Shown piece after piece: positions 7,808-16,382 of a stretch of DNA of 64,000 nt. Location of the stretch: positions 2,070,001 through 2,134,000 of the forward strand of contig NZ_CACVBO010000001.1 of assembly GCF_902728235.1 (NCBI RefSeq). The letters are read 5' to 3'. The position numbers and the translations under genes are program-made. Within the stretch, counting starts at the first letter, position 1; each line of letters begins with the position of its first letter. Source of the stretch: Lentimonas sp. CC4 (GTDB lineage: Bacteria; Verrucomicrobiota; Verrucomicrobiia; Opitutales; Coraliomargaritaceae). The notes under the pieces are model-generated. The model did no database searches. It was not told the origin of the DNA and worked only from the letters and a program-made list of their open reading frames with translations.

Positions 7808-10798
7808 ATGAAAACCTTATTTCGAATCGTTGCTGTCCTGTTTGTTCTCCTCTTGGTCGCCCTTGTTGGTGGGTATTTTACGCTGACAAATGCGGGCTTC
7901 CAGAAAAGCTTGGTTGAAGGAAAGTTGCCTGCAGGCAGTTCGATCGAGGCCATCCACGTGACGACGAGCAAGGTGACGCTCTCTGGCCTCGTGCTGATGC
8001 TGGAAGATGGCACGCGCGTGCAGGTTGGTGCCGTGGATACCGCATTTGAGCCACTGGCTGCGGTGTTTGATCAGACGATCAAGATGGGCGTGCTGACCGT
8101 CGAGGGCTTGCGTGTGGATTTGCCCACCGTGACTGCGCCGACACCTTCTGGTGGTGTCGCGACATCGACCGGTTCGCATGAACCGAAGGTAGATTCCGCA
8201 CCAGCGCCACCTGCGCCTGCAGCCGAGGAAGCTGCGATGAATCCGATGGACGCGTTAGCAGCGATGGGTGATTTTGAATGGTTGCTCGATATCGATGGGA
8301 TCGCCTTGGAGGGCGTGATTCATGATGGAAAGGGATCGAAGTATATTGTGCGTGTCGATGCGCCAGCAATTCGACCTGGGGAAGCTTCACAGATCGATGC
8401 GTCGCTGCAATTGTTGGCAGATCAGCCGCTGGCGTCGGGATTAAAGGTGTTCGATTCGACTGCAGCACTTAGTTTTAAGCAGAAAATCGGCGGAGGGTTC
8501 GAGTCGCTGCGCTTCGAGTCGAATACGTCAGGCAAAGATGCGAGCGGTAGTCAGTTGGTCTCAGTGAAACAAGAACTGGATCTAGAGGTGGATGATGCAG
8601 CGGGCGTCGCGACTGCTTCAGTGACTTTTGATGCCGACCTGCCGAAGCCGCAGGTGTTGATGCCCGAGTTGGCAACGCTGGGCGCACTGAAAGTGACTGG
8701 CCATACGGTGGCATCGACTAATGGTGAGACGATGACGGTGAGTGCCGCTGATCTCATCGCTTCGGCTGCGGGCGCAGAGCTGGTCTCTTTGGATTTGAAG
8801 CATCCTATGACTTTTGGTGGCAAATCACAGGAGTTTTCCGGTGACTTGCTGGGTGTGACAATTACCGCGCTACAATTGGAGTGGCTGAACCCATGGCTGG
8901 ATGGCTTGCAGATTCAGTCGCAGGCGCCAGTATCGCTTTCCCTCTCAGTTGCGGGGGCGGCCGATGGCGCGTTTTCTGTGACCTTTGCGGAGCCGATTAC
9001 CTTGGGGCCGCTGACGGTGACGGATTCTGGTGCGCCCTTGGTGCAGAATCTGGTGGTGATCGTAGCACCGAAGTTTGAGTTGAGTGCCGATCAAATGCTT
9101 ACATATTCGTTGAACTCGTTGAGTGTGGCGGATCAATACGGTTCGTTTATTCAAGGCAGCTCCAGCGGGGTGATTCAGTTGGATGCACCGCGTGACGCGG
9201 CGAATCCATTTGCGGGCGTGCAATCGCAGACTGCGTTGCAAATTGGCCTGCAGGAACTCTTTCAACTGCCAGTGCTGGCCAGCAGTGCTTCGATCGTGAG
9301 CGGTCGTATGGGGCTTGATTTGGACGTTGATGCGTCCTCTGATGAGCCGTTGTATCTGAAGGCGAACATTAGCCAGCTACGTGCACGCAGTATGCCCGCA
9401 ATGACACGGGATTATGCGATTTCGTTGGCGTTGGTGCCGACATCGAACGTTGGAGAGTGGCGCGTCGGTGCGAATCTGATGGCAGGCTCTGTGAGTCGGC
9501 CATCAACAGACCTCCAGCTCAAGTCTGTGGTGAACCCGAGTCGCGAGCCGATCACTTTTGATGCCGAAGTCTCGAGTGAGCGCGTGACGCAGGAAGATCT
9601 TACAATTTTGGCCGCGGCCTTTACGCCGAGAGAGCAAACCGTGGCGCTTGACCCGCCAAGCCGTCCGGGGGATGTGCGAACAGTGCAACAGAAGCCACAA
9701 GCGCCTCGTGGTGTTACAGTCGTGGACACGGCGCCTGTGCCTCCGGCGTGGGCGATGTTGGATGGGCGTGCGTCCGTCAGCATCAATGAGTTCCGCTTAG
9801 AGGCAGGTCAGATTATTGAAGCGATTGTATTAAAGGCGGTGGTTTCTGAGCCGAAGCTGTCGGTCGATCCGATCTCGGCGAAGATTGGTGATGGCGAATT
9901 GAAAGGGAGTAGCAGCGTGCTGTATGCGTCCTCGCAGTTGAAGCCATACACGCTCACCTCAGATATTCGTTTTGAAGCGGTTGATCCTGCATTTTTTGTG
10001 GAGAAGCATCATAAGGCTCCGCCGGTTCAGGGGGAATTTGACGGTGCGTTTGAGTTGAGTGGTGTTGGAGAATCGCTGGACGCTGCAGTGGAAGGGTCCG
10101 TGGCAAAGCTGAAGATTACTGGAAAGAAGGGCGTCTTGACCGCTTTTGAGATGGATGACCGGCAGCAGCTCGGCCTAGGGCTTGCGGGTCTATTGGGGCA
10201 GAGCTTTGATCGTCCAGGCATCGCGGCACTTTCGAATACGATTCCGTATTTTAAGGATATTCCTTTTGATCACTTCGTATTCGAGCTCACGCGTGGGGCA
10301 GACAAACAGGTATTGATTCCACAGCTGCGTTTGACTGGAGAGAGTGTCCTGATTGATGCGACTGGTTCGGTCGGGCCGAGTGAACTCGGCGAGGTGATGG
10401 ATCAGCCGTTGGATTTAACTTTAGTGCTCGGAGCGAAAGGGCGTCTGACAGAATATTTGGAGACCTTGGATTTATTGCAGCCCACCACGGCTGAAGACGG
10501 TTTTCGACGTTGGAACGAACCGGTTCACATCACCGGTAGTTTGGCTGACCCCGACACGGGTGAGTTGATGGATATTTTAAATGAAGCGGGGAAGGGCGCA
10601 TTCTCAAATTCTAGTAAAGATCGGGAGAAAGCGAAGGCAAAGGCTGCAGCTGAGAGTGATCCTACAAATTCACTGCCAGCAGAGCTCGCACCTAAGACCG
10701 ACGGAACGACTGAAGAGCCGCAGAAGAAATCGGAAAAAGAGCAGCGCCGTGATGATTTAGAGAATCTGGGGAAGGATCTATTGAAGTCCTTCTTCTGA
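7808..10798 (+). CDS. Large AsmA-like envelope protein
   Basis: A 996-residue protein anchored by one N-terminal membrane helix (residues ~4-24, LFRIVAVLFVLLLVALVGGYF), with the rest outside the cytoplasm. The long beta-rich body repeats short strands (SGLVLMLEDGTRVQVGAV, LTVEGLRVDLP). The C-terminal part (LGLGLAGLLGQSFDRPGIAAL, then FDHFVFELTRG and LTGESVLIDATGSVG) resembles AsmA-type C-terminal domains. AsmA/TamB/YhdP proteins bridge inner and outer membranes and help move phospholipids. There is a low-complexity Pro/Ala linker near 115-140 and a charged C-terminal tail (KKSEKEQRRDDLENLGK). I start at 7808, since the earlier open frame lies in repeats. The exact subfamily is unsure. Confidence 0.78.
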   Translation: MKTLFRIVAVLFVLLLVALVGGYFTLTNAGFQKSLVEGKLPAGSSIEAIHVTTSKVTLSGLVLMLEDGTRVQVGAVDTAFEPLAAVFDQTIKMGVLTVEGLRVDLPTVTAPTPSGGVATSTGSHEPKVDSAPAPPAPAAEEAAMNPMDALAAMGDFEWLLDIDGIALEGVIHDGKGSKYIVRVDAPAIRPGEASQIDASLQLLADQPLASGLKVFDSTAALSFKQKIGGGFESLRFESNTSGKDASGSQLVSVKQELDLEVDDAAGVATASVTFDADLPKPQVLMPELATLGALKVTGHTVASTNGETMTVSAADLIASAAGAELVSLDLKHPMTFGGKSQEFSGDLLGVTITALQLEWLNPWLDGLQIQSQAPVSLSLSVAGAADGAFSVTFAEPITLGPLTVTDSGAPLVQNLVVIVAPKFELSADQMLTYSLNSLSVADQYGSFIQGSSSGVIQLDAPRDAANPFAGVQSQTALQIGLQELFQLPVLASSASIVSGRMGLDLDVDASSDEPLYLKANISQLRARSMPAMTRDYAISLALVPTSNVGEWRVGANLMAGSVSRPSTDLQLKSVVNPSREPITFDAEVSSERVTQEDLTILAAAFTPREQTVALDPPSRPGDVRTVQQKPQAPRGVTVVDTAPVPPAWAMLDGRASVSINEFRLEAGQIIEAIVLKAVVSEPKLSVDPISAKIGDGELKGSSSVLYASSQLKPYTLTSDIRFEAVDPAFFVEKHHKAPPVQGEFDGAFELSGVGESLDAAVEGSVAKLKITGKKGVLTAFEMDDRQQLGLGLAGLLGQSFDRPGIAALSNTIPYFKDIPFDHFVFELTRGADKQVLIPQLRLTGESVLIDATGSVGPSELGEVMDQPLDLTLVLGAKGRLTEYLETLDLLQPTTAEDGFRRWNEPVHITGSLADPDTGELMDILNEAGKGAFSNSSKDREKAKAKAAAESDPTNSLPAELAPKTDGTTEEPQKKSEKEQRRDDLENLGKDLLKSFF

Positions 10799-10824
10799 GG
10801 CCGCTTACCGGTATCGGCGGTCTT
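10799..10824. terminator. Weak shared terminator hairpin between convergent genes
   Basis: AGGCCGC / GCGGTCT can pair (7 bp with one G-T) around a loop containing ACCGGT, between the AsmA-like gene and lpxD, which converge here. There is no good T run, so this is tentative. Confidence 0.35.
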
Positions 10825-11852
10825 TAGTCCAATCGTGCTTGCAGGGCCGCAACTTGCTTCTGTAACTCGCGCAGTTGTAGTTGTATATCTGGCAAGCGCT
10901 GGACGCCGACCCATTGGCGCTTGGCTTGCGTGTGTTTTACTGCGGGAAAGCCGAGCACGGTTTCTTTGTCGGCAATGTCACGCATCACCCCGGACTTGCT
11001 GCCGATGGTGACTTGATTGCCGATATTTAAATGACCTGCCACGCCGGACTGTGAGGCGATGACGCAGTAGTCGCCAAAAGTGGTGCTGCCGGCGAAGCCT
11101 GTTTGCCCGAGGATTAGACAGTTGTCACCAAAGGTGACATTGTGTGCGATGTGCACCAAGTTGTCGATTTTTGTGCCCGATCCGATGGTCGTGGAGCCGA
11201 GCGCGGCACGGTCGATCGAGGTGTTAGAGCCGATTTCGACATCGTTGCCGATCACCACGTTGCCGATCTGCGGCATCTTGACGTGGCGGCCTTGATCAAA
11301 GACATAGCCGTAACCGTCTGCGCCGATCACGGTGCTGGCGTGGATGGTGGTGCGGTCGCCAATCACGGTGTGTGAGTAAAGGACGACGTTCGGGTGCAAG
11401 CGCACATTGCTGCCGAGTTGGCAGTCGTGGGCGATGTGGTTGCCGCCGAGTAGGACTGTTCCGGCACCGATGCTGACATTCTCGCCGATGACACAGCCCG
11501 GGCCGATGTGGGCGCTTGGATCAATTGTGGCGCTGTCGGCGACTGTCGCGCTCGCATCGATGCCTGCGCTAAATGTCTCGGGTGGATAGAGCAGTTGCAG
11601 CGCATACGCCGCGGCAATACGTGGGTTGGCCACTCGGATCAGGACTTTCGAGGTCGAGGAGCAATCGCCTGCGACCAGCACGGCCGAAGCATTACTGGCA
11701 TCAGCTGCGGCGAAATAGCTGTCTTTTTCCGCGAAAGTCAGGTCACCAGCGACGGCGCGATCGGCTGTAGCGAAGCCCGTGAGCTCAAGAGAACCGTCGC
11801 CGATAACTTCACCGTTTAAATATTTTGCGAGTGCTGCGGCTGTAATTGTCAT
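10824..11852 (-). CDS. lpxD: UDP-3-O-(3-hydroxyacyl)glucosamine N-acyltransferase
   Basis: A 342-residue left-handed beta-helix acyltransferase that adds the second hydroxyacyl chain in lipid A synthesis. The N-terminal LpxD domain (MTITAAALAKYLNGEVIGDG, FATADRAVAGDLTFAEK) precedes hexapeptide repeats such as IGPGCVIGENVSIGAGTV. The catalytic His region reads DNLVHIAHNVTFGDNC. QVTIGSKSGVMRDI and a C-terminal coiled-coil helix (LQLRELQKQVAALQARL) follow. The ATG at 11852 matches the family N terminus; an earlier in-frame start adds 21 unlikely residues. This implies lipid A is made. No fabZ or lpxA neighbours are present, so it is not in the classical cluster. Confidence 0.96.
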   Translation of the reverse strand: MTITAAALAKYLNGEVIGDGSLELTGFATADRAVAGDLTFAEKDSYFAAADASNASAVLVAGDCSSTSKVLIRVANPRIAAAYALQLLYPPETFSAGIDASATVADSATIDPSAHIGPGCVIGENVSIGAGTVLLGGNHIAHDCQLGSNVRLHPNVVLYSHTVIGDRTTIHASTVIGADGYGYVFDQGRHVKMPQIGNVVIGNDVEIGSNTSIDRAALGSTTIGSGTKIDNLVHIAHNVTFGDNCLILGQTGFAGSTTFGDYCVIASQSGVAGHLNIGNQVTIGSKSGVMRDIADKETVLGFPAVKHTQAKRQWVGVQRLPDIQLQLRELQKQVAALQARLD

Positions 11853-11955
11853 ACTTAACCTTCTAGTTGAGAAATGGTCAGTGCTTACCAGAACGGGTGC
11901 GCCAGCCTGATGCACCTACATGCAGAGTTGTAGGGTCTGTCAATGTTTCTAGGCA

Positions 11956-13767
11956 TTACAGGCCTTCGAGCCCGTAGGGCATTCTGGTGTAAACGCTGCG
12001 CGGATCATTGAGACCGCGTAGTTGACTGGTCAGTTCGTCGGCTTGTGCGGCGATTTTACTGAGTGGGCTGGATACTTTCGCGACGGGAGGGGCGCCTGCT
12101 TCTTCGAGCATCATTGCTAGGGTCTCTCCAAAGTTCGAAGGTGCGGGCACTTGCTCGATCATGTAGGATTCTAAGTTGCTCTTGGCAGCGGCGTCGTTGA
12201 TGGCGGCATTTAATCCGCCCATGCTATCGACCAGTGCGAGATTCTGCGCGCTGACGCCACTCCAGACCCGGCCTTGTGCGAGTTCACGCACTTTGGCGAT
12301 TTCGAGCTCACGGCCTTCAGCGACTTTATCAATAAAGGCATCGTATATCTCGTCGGTGAATTGTTGGATCAGCGCCATTTCGTCCTCAGTGCGCGGGCGA
12401 CTTGCCGTATAAATATCGGCGAATGGGGATGTTTTGACGCCGTCGAAGCTGACGGCGAAGTTGGCTGCAGCCTCTTCGATGTTAAACACCATGCCAAAGA
12501 CCCCGATTGATCCTGTGATCGTATAGGGCTGTGCGTAGATGCTGTCGGCATAGGCGGAAATCCAGTAACCACCGCTGGCGGCATAGCTGCCCATCGATAC
12601 GATCAGCGGTTTTTGCTCCGCAAGTAAGCGGGTTTCACGTTGAATGATTTCGGAGGCCACAGCGCTGCCGCCAGGGCTATTGACGCGCAGCACGACTGCT
12701 TTGACATCCTTGTCTTTACGTAGGCGGCGCAACTCCTCGGCGAGCCAATCTCCGCCTATGAAGCCAGGGAATTTGCCTCCGTCGATGATCTGGCCTTCCG
12801 CATAAACGATTGCGATGCGCTCACCGTCTTTCGCTGTTGTATCCGACTCCAAGGTTCTTGCCGCTGAGTAGTCGATCAATCCGATCTGTTGGAAAGTTTC
12901 GTCCGAGGCTGCGTAGTGATAGGTGCTGCCGAGGTGGTCGATCAACTCATCTAAATAGCCGACACGATCCACTAAGTTGGCTGCCTGCGCATCGCTTGCG
13001 GTGAAAAAGGCGTCGTTGGAGCTGAGCTTTACGATGTCTTGCTTGGTAATGGCTCGCGAGGTGCTGATCTCGGTGAGTAGGGTGCCCCATAGGTCGTTGA
13101 GTAGCACGGTCTTTTGCTCGCGGTCGGCATCGCTCATTTTGGTGCGGGTAAACATTTCAACCGCGGATTTGTAAGCGCCAACGCGAGTGGTTTGCACGCC
13201 GATGCCATATTTTTCGAGGGCGCTTCCCAGAAAGGCTCCGTTGGCGGCTAAGCCGTTGAGCGAGATCATGCCGAAGGGGTTGACCCAGACCTCATCCGCC
13301 ACGGAGGCTAAATAGTAGTCCTTTTGAGAGGGGGCGACGACATAGGCATACACTGGTTTGCCAGAAGTTTTAAAAAACTCGATCGCTTGGCGTATTTCAG
13401 AGATCGCAGCGAGGCCGGAACCATAGCCGTTCTGTAGTAGGTTGCCGTGTATTAGTAGAGCGGATACGTCGTCATCTGTCTGTGCATATTCGATGGCGTC
13501 GATGACTTTTAGTAGATAGGTGACTGGTTGAGGCTGGCCACTCATGGCCTCTTGCACCACAGCTCCGATGTCAGCGATTGGAGGCGCATCCATAATCGTT
13601 GTGTTCAGGTCTAGCACTAGCACACTGCCGGACTCGACTTGGACTAATGGTTGTTCGCTGAGCGAAGCAAGTGCGCCAATCAATACGATGAACGCGACGA
13701 TACTACCGACTGCTAAAATGATGAATGCTGTTAACGAGCCCAGTAGGCTTTGAAAAAATCCCTTCAT
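11956..13767 (-). CDS. sppA: Signal peptide peptidase SppA, 67-kDa type
   Basis: A 603-residue membrane-anchored Ser/Lys protease that degrades cleaved signal peptides. One N-terminal membrane helix (about residues 12-34) is followed by two tandem S49 domains, as in the long E. coli form. The predicted general base is Lys200 in RVGAYKSAVEMF and the nucleophile is Ser398 in SYAASGGYWIS. RVNSPGGSAVASE shapes the oxyanion hole. An earlier in-frame start exists 33 codons upstream, but the Lys-Gly-Phe-Phe start at 13767 directly before the membrane helix fits better. It is on the same strand as lpxD with 103 bases between. Confidence 0.95.
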   Translation of the reverse strand: MKGFFQSLLGSLTAFIILAVGSIVAFIVLIGALASLSEQPLVQVESGSVLVLDLNTTIMDAPPIADIGAVVQEAMSGQPQPVTYLLKVIDAIEYAQTDDDVSALLIHGNLLQNGYGSGLAAISEIRQAIEFFKTSGKPVYAYVVAPSQKDYYLASVADEVWVNPFGMISLNGLAANGAFLGSALEKYGIGVQTTRVGAYKSAVEMFTRTKMSDADREQKTVLLNDLWGTLLTEISTSRAITKQDIVKLSSNDAFFTASDAQAANLVDRVGYLDELIDHLGSTYHYAASDETFQQIGLIDYSAARTLESDTTAKDGERIAIVYAEGQIIDGGKFPGFIGGDWLAEELRRLRKDKDVKAVVLRVNSPGGSAVASEIIQRETRLLAEQKPLIVSMGSYAASGGYWISAYADSIYAQPYTITGSIGVFGMVFNIEEAAANFAVSFDGVKTSPFADIYTASRPRTEDEMALIQQFTDEIYDAFIDKVAEGRELEIAKVRELAQGRVWSGVSAQNLALVDSMGGLNAAINDAAAKSNLESYMIEQVPAPSNFGETLAMMLEEAGAPPVAKVSSPLSKIAAQADELTSQLRGLNDPRSVYTRMPYGLEGL

Positions 13768-13941
13768 TATGTATGTATGACGACGCGCGCGGGGCTTAGG
13801 CAACATTTGTCTTTGGGAGTTGCGCCGTTGGGGAACAGGCAGGAATGCCTGTATCACTTCGGACATTGCCTCGTTCGTTTGTGCTATTGCTGTTCTGTGT
13901 GTATGCTAGAGCTTCTCTAGCCTTTTAACCCACATATCACT

Positions 13942-14358
13942 ATGAAAACAAATCTATCACTGATCGCCCTAATCACGCTCGCTACGATGCTGACCGCATG
14001 TGGCAAAAAAGAGCCTGAAGCGCCAGCTCCTATGCCGGCCAAAGAAACTGCCGCGACTGATGCAGTCGTCGCCGAAGCGATGGAAGAAGTCGATGCCATT
14101 GTCGAAGCTGCTCAAATTGAAGTGGCCGAAGCGATTGTAGAAGTGACCGAAGAGGTCGAAGAAATGACAGAGGAAGCGGTCGCGATGGCTGAAACTGAGG
14201 TGGCCGAAATTCAAGCTGAAGCTGCTGAAGAAATCAGCGAAGTGGTTGAAGAAATGACCGCTGAATTGGGTGAAGGCAACGAAGAGGTCGAAGCGCTGAA
14301 AGCAGAAGCGACTAAAGCATTGGGTGATTCGCTCATGCCAAAGGTTCAATTTCCGTAG
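13942..14358 (+). CDS. Acidic coiled-coil lipoprotein of unknown function
   Basis: A 138-residue lipoprotein. The signal (residues 1-19) ends in the lipobox LTAC, and the mature part begins GKKEPEAPAPMPAKE. The rest is almost all Ala, Glu, Val and Met in a roughly heptad pattern (VAEAIVEVTEEVEEMTEEAV), giving a strongly acidic predicted coiled coil. No family is recognised, and low complexity would defeat most similarity searches. By analogy with Lpp-like proteins it could act as a spacer between membrane and wall, but that is inference only. It is divergent from sppA. Its original terminator is now 1.3 kb away because an insertion sequence has landed between them. Confidence 0.8.
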   Translation: MKTNLSLIALITLATMLTACGKKEPEAPAPMPAKETAATDAVVAEAMEEVDAIVEAAQIEVAEAIVEVTEEVEEMTEEAVAMAETEVAEIQAEAAEEISEVVEEMTAELGEGNEEVEALKAEATKALGDSLMPKVQFP

Positions 14359-14394
14359 GTAAACCTGTTCGTTTTAGATCAGTTACAAAAAAAA

Positions 14395-15695
14395 GGTTCA
14401 TCGTCGATTACCGGGGAATGCATGCTTAATCTTCAGGAAGAAGTATTTGTGATCTCTGAAGCCATATGCTGTTCGCTTGATGACTTTAATTTTATTGTTA
14501 ATGCCCTCAAGCACACTGGTATTGAGCGGGTAAAGCGCTGAGGCCAAGATGCCGCGAAGGTAAGGTTTTAACCTTCTAGCAAAGATGAACAATGGCTTCA
14601 GGTTCGCTTCTTGGCAGACACGCCACCATTGCCTCCACTGGGCAAAGGCCTCCCAGATCGTGTTGCACCTCCACAGCTCTTTGAGTTGTTCTTTGAGCAC
14701 ATACACTTGAGCCAATGGTGCATTGGTCGACATGAGTTCGCTGAGTTTTATTTGCTGATCATCAGTCAGGTTATTTCGATTCTTCAGCAACAGCCAACGA
14801 CTGCGCTTCACCGCTCTGCGAGCAGGCTTGTCCTCTCGCAGTTCATTTGCCTGATCTACGCGCACACGATCAATGACCTCTCGACCATATTTAGCGACAA
14901 CATGAAAGAGGTCATACACAACTTCGGCGTTCGGGCAGTGCTGCTTTACCTCCAGATCGTAGGCTGTGTTCTGATCCATCGCGACCGCTTTGATATTTAC
15001 GCAATACTCACCGAGTTGCTCAAAGAAGGGTCTGATCGCCGCTCGGGTTCGGCCCACGCCAATCCAAAGGACTTGTCGCGTATCTGCGTCTGCGATGACC
15101 GAAGCGTAATTATGTCCTTTGCGCAGGGCGAACTCGTCCATAACTAGGCGCTTCACATTGCTCCAGTCCACAGGCGGGACTTCGCGGCGCAAGCGCTTGT
15201 AATCAATGCGCTTTACCGTGTGCCACGCTAAACCATGACGGTTGGCTACGTGCTTGATCGGCTGATCTCGGCAGAGCTCTTCCACATGAGCAACCAGGCG
15301 ATCCGTTAAACGACTATGCCTTGAGAGCCAGTCTATCTGCTCAGTCCTGGTTCCGCAGGCCTTACAGCGCACTCGCCGCACTGAAACCTCGAGACTCAGG
15401 CGATAATCCAGTAAGTCACGATCTCGCAAACGACGATTTGATTGATCGTGGATCTGCGTGCAACGCTCTCCACAGCCTCCACAACGTGGATCATCCAGCG
15501 CTTCCAAAGTGAAGAGCAAATGTTTAGCTGAGAGATGGCGAATCTCGCCGAGAGTATAGCCTTTCCAAAATAAGGAACAGAGAACAGATTCCATGATGAA
15601 GCGGGGTTGGGGTGAATTGATGCTGTGTCGAAACTACATCTATAAACCTTGGCTCCGCTTCTTTGCACTCCTTTCCCGGTAATCGACGATGAACC
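14395..15695 (-). mobile_element. Complete ISL3-family insertion sequence with 8-bp target duplication
   Basis: The 1301-bp element has terminal inverted repeats of 21 identical bases, starting GGTTCATCGTCGATTACCGG, at 14395 and, inverted, ending at 15695; the match goes on imperfectly a few bases further. It is flanked on both sides by eight A (14387-14394 and 15696-15703), the 8-bp duplication expected for ISL3. The right A8 continues directly into a terminator hairpin, so the target was the A/T tract of that terminator. One transposase gene fills the element, and its stop codon lies inside the left inverted repeat. All parts look intact, so the insertion may be recent. Confidence 0.93.
14398..15594 (-). 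CDS. ISL3-family transposase
   Basis: A 398-residue DDE transposase. The N-terminal zinc-binding part has two Cys pairs (CGGCGERC and CKACG), then an HTH-like region (DQPIKHVANRHGLAWHTVKRI). The catalytic acidic residues are probably Asp in LVMDEFALRKGH, Asp in AVAMDQNTAYD and Glu in SVLEGINNKIKVIKRTAYG, the last being the typical ISL3 C-terminal signature. Length and domain order are complete with no frameshift. It is the only gene in the element at 14395-15695. Confidence 0.95.
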   Translation of the reverse strand: MESVLCSLFWKGYTLGEIRHLSAKHLLFTLEALDDPRCGGCGERCTQIHDQSNRRLRDRDLLDYRLSLEVSVRRVRCKACGTRTEQIDWLSRHSRLTDRLVAHVEELCRDQPIKHVANRHGLAWHTVKRIDYKRLRREVPPVDWSNVKRLVMDEFALRKGHNYASVIADADTRQVLWIGVGRTRAAIRPFFEQLGEYCVNIKAVAMDQNTAYDLEVKQHCPNAEVVYDLFHVVAKYGREVIDRVRVDQANELREDKPARRAVKRSRWLLLKNRNNLTDDQQIKLSELMSTNAPLAQVYVLKEQLKELWRCNTIWEAFAQWRQWWRVCQEANLKPLFIFARRLKPYLRGILASALYPLNTSVLEGINNKIKVIKRTAYGFRDHKYFFLKIKHAFPGNRR

Positions 15696-15703
15696 AAAAA
15701 AAA

Positions 15704-15734
15704 GGGTGACCTCCGTTTGGAAGTCACCCTTTTT
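15704..15734. terminator. Bidirectional terminator split from its A tract by the insertion sequence
   Basis: GGGTGACCTCC / GGAAGTCACCC forms an 11-bp stem with one mismatch around GTTT. It has T5 to the right and A8 to the left. It lies between convergent genes (the lipoprotein at 13942 and the secreted protein at 15816). The element inserted in, and duplicated, the A8. Confidence 0.85.
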
Positions 15735-15815
15735 GCTGAAGGTCGTAGGTGGCTTTCTTTAGGTGGCCACCCGCTTGGAGGAAATGTGATCAATACCCTT
15801 GTCGGTCGATCACTA

Positions 15816-16349
15816 CTACTTGACTGGCAGTAGGTTCGACTGGATCTTCTGCAGGAGCGACTTCTGGCCGCTGGTGAGGCTTGCTGCTTCCTTCAGTTGG
15901 CTTAGATAATTATTGGCACCTTTAGTGTCGTTGTTTTTCAGAGAATTGGTGGCTTTGCTGACTAGGTCTGATAAGCCAGAGTCTTTAAAGTCAAAGTTGC
16001 GCTCGAGCACCACCGCAGAGAGTGGATTTTTCACGTCGTTCCAAGTTTGCAGCTGTGCAGGCGTCAGACCCGCGTCTTTGATTTGATCGTAATAATCAAA
16101 GGCTCCCAAATAATCTTCGGCGTTGAAGCTCTTGAGTAGTCCCTTTGCTGCGCTGGTTGCTTGCTCGTTGCCACTGAACGATTTGAGCATATCTGAGCTC
16201 ATTTTCAGCAGATCGGTGCTGCTAGTGTCGCTACCACTGATCGCATCGGTGGCTTTGTCGGTGAATTTACTCAGATCGAGCGCGTGTGTGGCAGTTACGG
16301 TCAATGCGCTGAGTGCGCAGAATGAGAGGGTGCGTAGTATGTTTTTCAT
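15816..16349 (-). CDS. Secreted protein of unknown function
   Basis: A 177-residue protein with a Sec signal peptide (residues 1-23, cut near ATHALD). The mature part is helical and rich in Ser, Lys and Asp, with short related motifs: KFTDKATDAISGSD, LLKSFSGNEQATSAAKGLLKSFNAED and LVSKATNSLKNNDTKGANNYLSQL. A conserved-looking centre reads LTPAQLQTWNDVKNPLSAVVL. It resembles periplasmic helical-bundle proteins, but I do not recognise the family. Start codon and signal peptide agree. It lies 33 bases downstream of the dehydrogenase gene start region's far end on the same strand, so co-transcription from the dehydrogenase side cannot be excluded. Confidence 0.72.
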   Translation of the reverse strand: MKNILRTLSFCALSALTVTATHALDLSKFTDKATDAISGSDTSSTDLLKMSSDMLKSFSGNEQATSAAKGLLKSFNAEDYLGAFDYYDQIKDAGLTPAQLQTWNDVKNPLSAVVLERNFDFKDSGLSDLVSKATNSLKNNDTKGANNYLSQLKEAASLTSGQKSLLQKIQSNLLPVK

Positions 16350-16382
16350 CGTTTTAGGTTGAGTGAGTATGGATCGAGGCGT

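Noticed and set aside
15524-15793. Second gene in or beside the insertion sequence
   Set aside because: This 89-residue frame crosses the element end into the terminator and has no similarity to IS accessory proteins; it is a chance frame.
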